Of a DNA stretch of 64,000 nucleotides, positions 11,241 to 22,752 are shown one piece after another. How positions within the stretch are numbered: position 1 is the first letter of the stretch; each line of letters starts with the position of its first letter. A program made the position numbers and the translations under genes. Origin of the DNA: Mauremys mutica. Taxonomy: Eukaryota > Chordata > Testudines > Geoemydidae. The stretch is from contig NC_059077.1 of assembly GCF_020497125.1 (NCBI RefSeq), positions 23,258,840 to 23,322,839 on the forward strand. The letters are read 5' to 3'. The notes beneath the pieces were generated by a model. The model made no database searches. It was not told the DNA's origin and worked only from the letters and a program-made list of their open reading frames with translations.

Positions 11241-12516
11241 TTTACTTTTACTCTCCTGTGACACTTGGAGGGGAAAATAATTGGCAGCTGTTCTGTAAGT
11301 GGTGTCTGCTTTTGTTTGACAAAAGTCCTCCATCACCCTCGTTACAGAGGGAGGGACAAGTTGCAGAGTTGAAGCTAACATAGCTGCTTTCTCTTCACAG
11401 CTTCAGCTTATCTATTAAGTGACAGAATAGCTGTGTGCTAACATCACTGAAGTCAGCATAACTCTTGTAGCCCTCTTTTATTTTTTAAATATTTACAGCC
11501 GCTGCAGTACAGCCGGTAAAGGGAGCTGAGAACAAACACTGTGTTTTAATTTTGTTTATTAACATCAGTGATGGAATGCTTTTTACAATAAATATTTAAA
11601 ATTCATGAGATACTCATCCATCAATTTATAGAGGTGTTTGAGATGCCAAATCTGAGGCCTGAAAAATAAACCATCCCCTATCTTAACAAATATTCCTTAA
11701 GCGTTCTTCAGAAGCTAGTCTTTGCTCTGTTGTGTGTGTGCGTTGTGCCCGTTATGGAGTGCCTGCTCTTTCTGAAAAGGCCACATATATCAAATGCACT
11801 CTTGAGAAGAGATGCAGTGAACACAGTGTGAAATTATGGCCTTCGCTGTAATAAATATATACAATGCCATATGTAGATTCTATTCAGTGGCTAAATTGAC
11901 TTCAGTTTGCAAAACAGAATGTTAATGAACCTGTGTTCGGACCTCACGTTGTCCCCTCCTGCTCTCCCTTTAACTGAGATCATTTTAACCCTGGCACATC
12001 TGTAGTGAGGGAACTGCGTGTTTGTTGGAGTTTGTCTGTAGGGGAGCAATTTTGGGAGGGGGGTGGTGAGCGTGTGTGTCTCGTGTATTTTAATTTGTTT
12101 TGCACTAATAGACTAGCATGTCATATATGATTGCTGTATTTAGAATATTAAGGATCAGAAGCGAGTCTATTAATAAAGATGCAAGATTTTCCCAGTAAAT
12201 AGTGTAATTCAAAGTGACTGGTCACTGGCCTGGGATTGTGTGATGCTGACAGGATTCCAGAAAGACTAAACATGGCAGAATTTATTCAGCAGTTGAATAA
12301 CTGATTATTTTTTAAGGTGCGCATCTTCTCAGAGGTGCTGATGCTGTAGACGTGCACTCAAAGGAAGGTTCAGTAAAATTAACTGAAACGTTCAGTTTTT
12401 AATTTTTAGTTTCTAGACTTAGAAAAACAGAAACAAGGCTGGTTTGCCCAATGTGTATGTTAAGTGATGTGAGGCAAACAAGGTGCATGTGGAATGCAAC
12501 GGTTTGCTAAAGGTAA

Positions 12517-12548
12517 AGCAGACTAACACGGCTGCTACTCTGAAACCT
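12517..12548 (-). repeat. Remnant of the fold-back element end
   Basis: AGACTAACACGGCTGCTACT and CTGAAACC form the reverse complement of the outer end of the family found at 13625-14165 (GGTTTCAGAGTGGTAGCCAT and GTTAGTCT). Confidence 0.75.
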
Positions 12549-12621
12549 AAAGGTATCAGTTACCAAGTTCTTAGAGAATATTTTTGTTTGAGAAGTTGCA
12601 TCATTTAAGTAAGGATACAGT

Positions 12622-13348
12622 AAGGGCTTGTCTACACTACCAAGTTTTGTTGACAAAACTTATGTCTACACCCAAAAGTCAACTAAACAAAAATCGCCAC
12701 AACGGTGTCCACACTTGCTCCTTCTGTCAACATATGTCAACATTGGGGACACCATCATTGACAGTGTGAGCAATGCATCGTGGGTATGTATCCCGCAGTG
12801 CAGTGTTGTGGGAAGGAAGAGCTGATCACTACGCAAGTTCTCCCACAGCCCTCTCAGCTGCCGAGAGCAGCATCTTGAGTTGCTCTGTGAGCTCTCCCTG
12901 CTGAGAAATGGCAAAGCAGCACAGCTGTCTGTCCCCATCCCCCTGCAGTAGCAGTCTGCCTGCTGCTGTGTTCCTAGTGCTGGGCAGAACAGGAGCATTC
13001 CAATGATTTGCTCTTTGTTTGTTCCCCAAAAGGAGCAGCACACAGATACTTCCCAGAACTTTGAAAGGGGAAGGACGCATGTCTGCAGGGCAGCAATCAG
13101 GGCAGGCATTGTGGGATATTGGCAGAAGCCAGTTCTGTCGACAAAACAATCAGCAGTGTCTACACTGGCTCTTTGTTGACAATAAATGGAGGGGAAAAGA
13201 CAAAAGTCTCTCATGGGGTGGAAGTTTTTTGTTGCCAAAACTGGGCGTTTTTTGCAACAAAAGTCCCATTATAGTGTGTACGCTCTTGCTGTTTTGTCAC
13301 CAAAAGGCAGTTTTTGGCCACAAAACTTGGTAGTGTAGATAAGGCCTG
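12622..13348. mobile_element. Non-autonomous DNA transposon, about 730 bp, with TIRs
   Basis: The left end is GGGCTTGTCTACACTACCAAGTTTTGTTG in outline, and the right end CAAAACTTGGTAGTGTAGATAAGGCC is its inverted form. The interior repeats the words TCTACACTGGCTCTTTGTTGAC. No coding region is convincing, and the 190-codon minus-strand ORF inside it shows no family motif. Confidence 0.8.
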
Positions 13349-13624
13349 AGAAGCTTGTTAGTGTCAAGCAAGCTTTGCCTGTCAAGTAACTTTTTTTAAC
13401 CTAGGTGTCTAAAGGATTTTGATCTGGTGTATTGATTTCTGAAATAGCTATGATTCAAAATTCTCTTGTTATTGAAATTCAGTTTGCACAGTAGACTGCA
13501 GTGCTCCACAGCCTGAAAAGTATAAATAAATTCTTCCTTATTTTCAGAGACTTTACAAAAGTATGTGCCATTGAAAGGGTTCATGTGGCTCAATAAGGGA
13601 TGGAAGAAGTACTTCTCCATTCTG

Positions 13625-14165
13625 ACAGGTTTCAGAGTGGTAGCCATGTTAGTCTGTATCAGCAAAAAGAACAGGTGTACTTGTGGCACCTTAGAGACTA
13701 ACAAGTTTATTTGGGCATAAACTTTCGTGGGCTAAAACCCACTTCATCAGATGCATGCAGTGGAAAATACAGTAGGAATATATACACACACAGAGAACAT
13801 GAAAAAAATAGGTGTTGCCATACCAACTAAAATGAGACTAATCAATTAAGGTGGGCTATTATCAGCAGGAAAAAAAACTTTTGTAGGGATAATCAGGATC
13901 ATTTCCAACAGTTGACAAGAAGGTGTGAGTAACAGTAGGGGGAAAATTAGCATGGGGAAATAGTTTTTACTTTGTGTAATGACCCATCCGCTCACAGGTC
14001 CTATGATGGTGTCCCTTGAATAGGTATGTTCACGTTCTCTGTGTTTATATCTCTTCCTACTGTATTTTCCATTGCATGCATCCGATGAAGTGGGTTTTAG
14101 CCCATGAAAGTTTATGCCCAAATAAACTTGTTAGTCTCTAAGGTGCCACAAGTACTCCTCGTTCT
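13625..14165. mobile_element. Fold-back (TIR) element with 12-bp flanking repeat
   Basis: An inverted repeat of about 135 bp pairs 13663-13800 with 14030-14167. Both sides contain TACTTGTGGCACCTTAGAGA, CTAACAAGTTTATTTGGGCA and the CCCACTTCATC(A/G)GATGCATGCA segment. The left end has an extra 40 bp (ACAGGTTTCAGAGTGGTAGC...). The direct repeat TTCTCCATTCTG occurs at 13613-13624 and 14166-14177. Confidence 0.88.
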
Positions 14166-14369
14166 TTCTCCATTCTGTATCCCTTCAGACTTTGCGTCCT
14201 GTGTTGTGTGTGCTGCTCCCCACCCCATCACCATGAAAGTTGCCAATGGTTTTGTCCACCACATGTCTGGATTAGAATCAAGATGTGTCAAACATCCTTT
14301 GTTTAGGGTACTTTGTATACTTGGGGAGCTGGTGATGGAACACTACATGGGGAGGGCTCTGAGTTACTA

Positions 14370-15515
14370 AAGAGATTTCTTTCCCAGGTTCTTGGCTGGT
14401 GGGTCTTGCCTACATGCTCAAGGTCTAACAGATTGTCATATGTGGGGTTGGGAAGGAATTTTCCCCAGGGTCAGATTGGCTGAGACCCGGGGGGGGGGGG
14501 GAGTGGGGAGAGATTGCCTTCCTCTGCAGCATGGTGCACAGGTCACTTGCTGGTTTAAAATAGTGTAAATAGTGAATTCTCTGTAACTTGAAGCCTTTAA
14601 CTAGGGCTATCAATTAATCGCAGTTAACTCACACGATTAACACCAAAAATTAATATTGATTTTAAAAAATTGTGATTAATCACACTGTTAAACAATAGAA
14701 TACCAATTGAAATTTATTAAATATTTTTGGATGTTTTTCTACATTTTCAAATATATCGATTTCAATAACAACACAGAATGGTGGTTGAAGCATCAAGGGA
14801 CATAAGAATCGTTAGTGCATCTGGCATGTAAATATCTTGCAGTGCCAGCTACAACAGTGCCTGTTCTCATTTTCAGGTGACATTGTAAACAAGAAGCAGG
14901 CAGCATTATCTCCCATAAATGTAAACAAACTTGTTACTATTAGCGACTAGTTGAACAAGAAGTAGGAGTGAGTGGACTTGTAGGCTTTTTTACATTGTTT
15001 TGTTTTTGAGTGCAGTTATGTAACCAAAAAAACTACATCTGTAAGTTGCACTTCCATGATAAAGAGATTGCACTTCAGTACTTGTATGAGGTGAATTGAA
15101 AAATACTATTTCTTTTGTTTATCATTTTTACAGTGCAAATATTCATAATAAATATAAAGTGAGCACTTTCCATGAGCACTGTACACTTAGTATTTTGTGT
15201 TGTAATTGAAATCAATATATTTGAAAATTTAGAAAAGAGCCTAAAATATTTAAATGGTATTCTATTATTGTTTAACAGCGCAATTAATCAAGCAATTAAT
15301 TTTTTAATCGTGTGATTAGTCACAATTAATTTTTTTAATTGCTTGACAGCCCTATTTTAAACTATAATTTGAGGACTTCAGTAACTCAGCCAGAGGTGAG
15401 CGGTCTATTACAGGAGTGGGTGGGTGAGGTTCTGTGTCCTGCAGTGTGAAGGAGGTCAGACTAAATGATCATGATGACCCCTTCTGACCTTACAGTCCAT
15501 GAGTCTGAATGTATG
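14370..15515 (+). repeat. LINE-like 3' region, split by a hAT element
   Basis: Before 14602 it reads GGTTGGGAAGGAATTTTCCC and GCCTTCCTCTGCAGCATGG. After 15354 it continues AATTTGAGGACTTCAGTAAC, GGAGTGGGTGGGTGAG and GGTCAGACTAAATGATCATG, ending near GTCCATGAGTCTGAATGTATGA. This matches the common 3' portion of a turtle CR1-like retroposon. The start is approximate. Confidence 0.7.
14602..15354. mobile_element. hAT-type element, TAGGGCTATCAATTAATCG family
   Basis: The termini TAGGGCTATCAATTAATCGC and AATTGCTTGACAGCCCTA are inverted repeats. The subterminal halves are also inverted (AATAGAATACCAATTGAAAT against TTAAATGGTATTCTATTATTG). It shares long stretches with 52370-53984. At 753 bp it is internally deleted, and no transposase remnant is seen. 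The TSD is poor (CCTTTAAC against TTTTAAAC). Confidence 0.85.
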
Positions 15516-18500
15516 AAATAAATGCCAACCCGTAAAAATAAAAATATTCCCCAGAACCATTTGTTTTTAAAAGTCTTCATTGACTCAATGTAATTATTGG
15601 CCAGTACACTTCTTGTCAAGGAATGAGGTCTGGATTGGACTTGCTGTGGATTGATTCCAGGCACTTATTCTCACATGCCGAGTATACTGCCCCAGGTGCA
15701 TTCCTAGTTTCCGAGTCCTTTCTCGTGTTGATGGGGTAACCATGGCCAGGTCTCTAAAATGTTGTTATACCGTAACACTTCTACACTGAAACACAAACAG
15801 GATTCAGATGGGAACTAAAATAATACTTGTTTGATTATTTTTATTCCTGTCATTGAAACAGAAGTTATAAGACTTCAACTGAGCTAGAATTTGGTAAAAG
15901 GAAGGAAGAGGGATAATAGGTTCATGGATGGTTTGGGGGTTTTGGTTTTTTTTATATCCTAGAATGTCACTGAAATATACAAAAGTTCAGCCCAATGCAG
16001 TGAACAAGCTGGAGAAGCAGTTGAATAAGGAGTGCAGGATGCTAAAAGATTTCAGGTGGGGGTTTTATCCTGACAGGATACTCTGGCAGGTAACTACTCA
16101 GTCTGGACTGGTACAAGACTGGGGAAGATTTCATTTCTATATCTTTATCACGACCACAGAGGCTCCAAGCAGTGCTGTATCTTTATTTTAACAGTCGTGT
16201 TTGTTTGTGTGAAGGTATTTGTCTGTCAGGAAATTGTAAATCGAATTGCTGGCAGGCAAGTCATGCTTTTTGAAAGTCAACAAAGATTTGATGTATACAT
16301 TAGGAATAAAAGAAAAAATGTTCTGCTTTGGGCAGAGATGTTTTTACTCAAAATAAACCTTGACAATAAGTCTAAGTGAGTTCGCAGTGTACTTCAAGCA
16401 ACATCGCATTTAATTTATTTTTCTGAGCAGAGACAACCCATGTCTGCCAATAGTGGGGGAGCAGAGCTGGCTTCAGGATTGTTACTGAGCATGCTCAGTC
16501 CAAGCCAAGAAGCAAATATGGGGGGGAGAGGTACATGACCCTGCCTCCCGTGCCGCCTCTGTTTCTGAGCACTTGGAAGAAAATGACTGAGAACAATGGT
16601 GCAGTTTGCCCAGTCGGCACACTCTGGTCCTTGCATGCCATGATACTATATTGACTAGCTCATTAGTCATTTGTCATCCACAATTCCAGAATGTTCTCAA
16701 GCACTTTGAGTTTTGCAAAATGTCATCCCATGCCACTTTCAAGCTATGGGGGAATTCTCCTCTGCAGAGAATACTGATTCTACCAAAATACATCTGCTTT
16801 GCAGTTCTCTTGGGAGCACTGCTCTCTGAGCACCCTTTGTAGCACAAGGGGTACAAATACCCTAAAGACACATACTTTAGTAGAGTTATTTGTCAAATCT
16901 TAACTGCTCTGTAAGTGGAGCAGCTGCAGAACTGAGCTCTTACCAAATAGCTGGAACACATTGTGAGGAGGTTGGTGGTGATGATCTAGAAAATTACCAT
17001 TTTTAGCTTTGAGGCTAAATTTACAATACAGCTGATAAGACGATACTTGCTGGAACCAGTCCCCTTATCACCTCATCCTCCCACACACAAGTCTGCATTT
17101 TTCTGATTCAGTTTGTGTTTTGAAGGTTACTGTGTCTCAGATTAAGACCTAATATTTGTTATACCAGTTCCATTCTGTTCCGTTCTGTTCATATGTCATT
17201 TTGTTGCATGTGTGAACCACAAACTTGTTTTAAACGTGTTTTCAAAGCAAGATTCACTTACTAGGAGGTGGCGTTGTAAGTGTTTAAGCAGGGCACTGAG
17301 ATTGTGTTCCTTTACAAGCACTGCCACTGACTTGCTTGATCAAGTGCTTCTTTCCCAACCTGTAAACTTGGATTAATTCAACTCTCTTACCTTTTGGTAA
17401 AGTTCTTAGAGATCCTCTGATGAAAAGCACTGTATAAGGGCTATGTAATAGAAACGACAGTGCACTTACGTGTACTGTACAAACATTAATAAGTGTTATG
17501 CTTTCTGGCACTTGGATAAGAACTTCTATCATCACTTCTTCTTGATCTCTTACAGAGATCAACTCTAGAATCAGCTTTAATATCTGATCTCTTTTCTCTC
17601 TTACCAACACGGGGGATGGACTTTTTTTAGAAAGAGACCTGTTTGATCAAAGTATTCTGATTCTATGACCAAAAGTATAAAAATCAGTCAACTTTTGATG
17701 TTTTAGAAAATGGAATTTCCATTACTGCCTGTTGCTACCTGATATCTATAGCAATTCTGCTGTCTAGAACTTGCTCAGGGATGCCAAATGTAGGTGGCCA
17801 TTTTGTTGTTAATTTGACAACTAAACACATTTTTCTTCCATCCACACATTTTAGTTATTGTTTGTGTGTGTGTCATTGATGCTCAGTTAATTATACTGAG
17901 CTGAATTTTCATCCAATGTTATGGCAGTGCAGTTGCTCTCTGCTTTATCCAGAATCTGCATTAATTTTGCTGTGCATTGCTCTCTGGGCTTTCATAATAG
18001 TCACGCTTCGCATTCCTCTTAAGGATGTCATTTTGACTTAATCTCAGGTATTGTGTGATTTGCTAAGGGATCAGTATATATTCAGAATGGTAGAAGCACA
18101 AACCATTAGGTGTTTATCCTCCCCTGCAGGATGGATTCCAAATGGTGATATGATTTTTCCTATGTTCAATAGGGAGCATCTGCTTTCATCTTCCCCTTGG
18201 GAGGTCACTGCTCCTGTGCTGAGGTGGGAAGGCTGGGAGTAGAGTTAATAAACTTCTTTTCACCCACAGTAACCCTGGAAATGGTCATCCACAGCAAAAA
18301 GGAGCCCTGCCTTAGTGAATGCCAAAGGTGTTCAGATGTCCAGCCATAGTGAATCCTGGTGGCAAAAGCCATCTCATGTATAGAGAGAAATTGAAGGAAT
18401 TTGTGTGAGAGCAGGATTTGAATATGATATGCAGTGAGAATCTAACCTTCAAAAATACAGAACTTCTCCACGTCAAGCCTCACAAGTTTGTTTTTCTTTG

Positions 18501-18767
18501 TCTGTTTGTTTAAATTAATTTTGCAATCAGGAAGCAGGAATCAAGTTTTGTTTCCTCTCTTTTAAAAGGAAGTTTATTCATGAAAGATGCAAATAAAATC
18601 CACCACTTCAAGGCTCCCAGATGATGAAAATTCCAGCAACTGGAAATATGCAGCTTTTGTCTTGAATGTTTTAGGAAATTGTATGCAGCCTGTAAAGGAT
18701 TATTCTGTAGCAAATAAACTCTCTACAGCCCCTCCGCTTATTTCTATACTTGGGAACCTTCCCTCTT
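15516..18767. other. RAI14 intron, no gene seen
   Basis: The stretch has short ORFs only. The 87-codon ORF at 15928-16191 has no splice signals or motif that would make it an exon. I see no other element that I can support. Confidence 0.5.
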
Positions 18768-19764
18768 GCTTGACAGCACTAAGATTACAGTGGATGAGAT
18801 GCTGGATATGAGTCAGAAGTGTGCCCTTGTTGCCAAGAAGGCTAAGGACATACTGGGCTGCATTAGTAGAAGCATTGCCAGCCGATCAAGGGAAGTGATT
18901 ATTCCCCACTATTTGACATTGGTGAGGCCACATCTGGAGTATTGCATCCAGGTATGGGCCCCCCACTACAGAAGGGATGTGGACAAATTGGAGAGTCCAG
19001 CGGAGGGCAACGAAAATGATCAGGGGGCTGGGGCACATGATTTATGAGGAGAGACTGAGGGAACTGGGCCTGTTTAGTCTGAAGAAGAGAAGAGTGAGGA
19101 GGGGGAATTTTATAGCAGCCTTCAACTACCTGAAGAGGAGTTCCAAAGAGGAAGAAGCTCAGCTGTTCTCAATGGTGGCAGATGACAGAACAAGGAGTAA
19201 TGGTCTCAAGTTGCAGTGGGGGAGGTCTAGGTTAGATATTAGGAAACACTATTTCACCAGGAGGGGGGTGAAGCACTGGAATGGGTTACCTAGGGAGGTG
19301 GTGGAATCTCCTTCCTTAGAGGTTTTTAAGGCCCGGCTTGACAAAGCCCTGGCTGGGATGATTTAGTTCAGGGATCAGCAACCTTTCAGAAGTGCTGTGC
19401 CAAGTCTTCATTTATTCACTCTAATTTAAGGTTTCACATGCCAGTAATACATTTTAATATTTTTAGAAGGTCTCTTTCTGTAAGTCTATAATATATAACT
19501 AAACTATTGTATGTAAAGTAAATAAGATTTTTAAAATGTTTAAGAAGCTTCATTTAAAAATAAATTAAAATGCAGAGTCCCCTGGACTGGTAGCCAGGAC
19601 CTGGGCAGTGTGAGTGCCACTGAAAATCAGCTCACGTGCAGCCTTTGGCACACGTGCCATAGGTTGCCTACCCCTGATTCAGTTGGTATTGGTCCTGCTT
19701 TGAGCAGGGGGTTGGACTAGATGACCTCCTGAGGTCTCTTCCAACCCTAATCTTCTATGGTTCT
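18768..19764 (+). mobile_element. CR1-type LINE 3' end, split by a MITE
   Basis: From 18790 the frame reads EMLDMSQKCALVAKKAKDIL and GCISRSIASRSREVIIPHYL, then [20 protein letters not shown], the C-terminal part of CR1 ORF2. After a frameshift near 18990 it reads [20 protein letters not shown] and [15 protein letters not shown] lies at 19369-19676. The 3' end follows it: TTGAGCAGGGGGTTGGACTA, GATGACCTCCTGAGGTC and CTATGGTTCT. Confidence 0.94.
19369..19676 (+). mobile_element. hAT-type MITE, CAGGGATCAGCAACC family
   Basis: The ends are CAGGGATCAGCAACCTTTC and GGTTGCCTACCCCTG. Flanks ATTTAGTT and ATTCAGTT agree at 7 of 8 positions. The same family appears in the opposite orientation at 30295-30604. 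Confidence 0.93.
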
Positions 19765-22512
19765 AGGAAAAGTATCCGCTATTCAGAAAAGCCTGTAATT
19801 TTCATTTTAAACCAGAGTATATTGCTAAGCCAGCAGAATTATTCCTTTTGGGCAGAATTGTTCTGCCTTAAACATGACTTATTGACTTGGCTTGCCTCAG
19901 TTGGACGATGTCAAGAGTCTCTAGCCATCCTCAGTCGAATAAGATTGAACTCACTGGTCACTGTCTCCTTCAACGTTAAGTTAAAGCTCCTCATCCTCTC
20001 CTCTTATAGTACTGACCAGGTGTGCCCCTCCCCTTTACATTTTGCTTTGATTACATCCTATGGCCTCTGGATGCTTTTCTGTATTTTATTTTTTCCTTAC
20101 GTGGTCTGCTTCATGTAGTCTTTCACACAGCCCCATTGGCTTACAGTAGGCTTCCACCACATATGTCCACTCTTGTTTATAAATTCCATTTAATTTTTTT
20201 GCATAGTCTTCCTGTGACCTTCCCAATAACACCTGTGCATCTTCTTGCACCCGAGCTGTGCCGTACCTCAGTCGTCACATGTTGACTGTAAGCTGGACTT
20301 GCCAGAGGTCAAGGCCTAAACGTTCAAAAGTGACTAGGCTATTGGCAGCCCTGATCGTTGGGAGTCCAAGCTGAGATACCTTGAAAGACTTCCAGAGGAT
20401 GAGTGCTCAGCATTTTGTGAAAATCTGGCCCAATCAAAGTGTCTCAAGTTATGTACCCAAACACTAAAGCAAAATCATTAGTTACACCTGAAAATCTAGG
20501 CCCTAGCTTTTTGGACACAATCTGTAACACGCCACATAAATAATAAGATTGTAAAATCTCCACCTGGAATTTAAAAAACAGTTCTAGATCTAGACACATC
20601 TGGAGAAACTGCCCTCTTGCTTGAGGTTCTGAAAGGGATCGGTAAGTATACAAAGCCACACTGACCTCTTCAGTGAGGAATAAAAAATTGTAGCAAATTC
20701 AGCAACTTCCTTTCCTTCTGACTCTTTGGTCCTTTTTTTATTTGTAGTTTAAATGTTTTCTTTGCTGAAAACCTGCATGTGTTCACCATATAATGCCACA
20801 GAATGTAACAATATTAAAAAATTATCCTATGGGAATTTCTTTTGGCACTTCAGATTTAAAGTATCTGAAAACTTCAGTGTAGATAAAGATACCAGAGTTC
20901 CCATATGGAGGAGTGCTGTGATCAGAGTGAACACCCAAAGTATTTTCCCACAAATATTTGTTTGAATAATTGAATTTGCTTTGCCTGTGTTTGACTCCTT
21001 CATCAATTCCCACCAATATTTCAGCAAATAAGTTTGCAAGCAGGAATGCTTTTGGAAAGCGTAAAATTTTCTCAACTATTAGAATATTCCCAATGCAAAC
21101 TTAGAACAAGTAAATGTGAAGATTTGCACCAGAAACCTGGATGATGGCTCAAATTTCAAAATATTAATTATCTGAGCCAACTACAAACTAAGAATTACTT
21201 ATACGCAGTCAGCAAATATTTTCAAATAACTATAATCATAAACATAAGCTGCTGACAGAAAACAAGCAAACAGGTAAAACCAAATTATTCACTATGCATT
21301 ATTCTCTCAGCTTTGATAATATTCACTTCAGATCCTTTGGGTTTTTTCTTACACATGCAGATTATTTGTGCACGTTTTTCCCTCTACCCCTCTCAATTTT
21401 TTTGGAATGACTTTTCCATAAATTTGATACGTCTTCCCTTAAACTTTCAAAATGAGAAGACTTCTCGATTCATTTACTGCATGCAAGGTCCTTGGTAGTC
21501 ATGTTGAGTGATGGCATGTGGAGGTGTGCTGTGTAAGTCATTTGCACCAGTGAAGTGTTGCTTTTAGACATCTGGGTGCATTCTGCAGCCTGAAAGGGAT
21601 TGGTTCCCCCTCTCCTCCCCCCCTTACTGATTCTTTCTCTGTAGTCTGTTTTTATCTAAATGCAACAAAACTTTTTATTATGCACGTGGGTATTTTTGTT
21701 ATATTTGGCACAGCTCCCTATGCAAACAGAATCTGGCTGTAAATCATAATGTCACTGATTTAGCCAAGTTATTACTATGCAAGTGTTTATGATTCTGACA
21801 AATAGTGTCCAAATGTAAACATGCCGTGTGTTCTTCACGCATTTTCTAATCTTGGGTAGCTCTGATCTAATTGTATATCCACACAAATGTGTTTGATTCT
21901 GATTCAATATTGGAGAAATGTTGTACTAGCTAAATTAGAGGTGTTGGATTGTTATCAGTTTAGTCACTTCCCTCACCCAATAATTTTTCCCAGAACATTG
22001 AGAAATATTTTCTTCTAGAAAAATCTTGTTTATAAGATTGTTTATTGGTTACTTAGTTCATAAGTCTTGTTTGTGATTTTAATATATAAATATATATCAC
22101 CCTCCAGCCAGACATTCTTCTGATGTTCTTTAGTATATTTTCAGAAAGGTTTTAAATGTTTAGTTTGTTATTTATGGCACCGGTGGGCACCATGATGAAT
22201 GTGCAGGATATTTCTGCGTATCCCAAGAACAGTTTAAAGCCACAGCAGTGCACTCCAAGCTTCTGCTACAGTGATCGGAAGTGCTGGTCTGGTGGGGTGA
22301 TCTAGGACTCAGTTCTGCAAGCTGCTGAGCGCTCTGAGCGTAAGCTTAAGTGTTCTGCTAAAGCCATCAGCACTCTTGGTTTTTGGTCCTTTCATCTCTA
22401 TTGAGAATTTTTTTTTTTAGGCTGCAAATTAGTTCCAATTAGGATTTATTTTTGTCTGGTTTTGTGGGTACTTTCCCCCATCAAGAGTATATTGTATATG
22501 TTATGCTGGTGC
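19765..22512. other. RAI14 intron, no gene seen
   Basis: AT-rich intronic sequence. I recognise no exon, RNA gene or clear repeat. Confidence 0.5.
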
Positions 22513-22520
22513 CCATAGAG

Positions 22521-22744
22521 CAGGGGTTCTCAAACTGGGGGTCAGGACACCTCAGGGGGTCGCAAGGTTATTACATGGAGGAGCTGTGAGCTGTCAGCCT
22601 CTGCCCCAAACCCCGCTTTGCCTCCAGCATTTATAATGGTGTTTAAATATATAAAAATGTGGCTTTAATTTATAAGGGGTGGGGGTCGCACTCAGAGGCT
22701 TGCTATGTGAAAGGGGTCAGCATACAAAAGTGTGAGAACCACTG
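22521..22744 (+). mobile_element. hAT-type MITE, CAGGGGTTCTCAAACT family
   Basis: The ends are CAGGGGTTCTCAAACTGGGG and AAAGTGTGAGAACCACTG. Flanks CCATAGAG and CCATAGAC agree at 7 of 8 positions. It is the same family and orientation as 4141-4365. Confidence 0.93.
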
Positions 22745-22752
22745 CCATAGAC

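Noticed and set aside
12666..13238. A 190-codon minus-strand ORF
   Set aside because: It lies inside a non-autonomous DNA transposon, is Cys/Leu/Ser-rich without a family motif, and overlaps other open frames on the opposite strand.
15928..16191. 87-codon ORF considered as a missing RAI14 or novel exon
   Set aside because: It has no similarity to the missing N-terminal segment and no proper splice signals.
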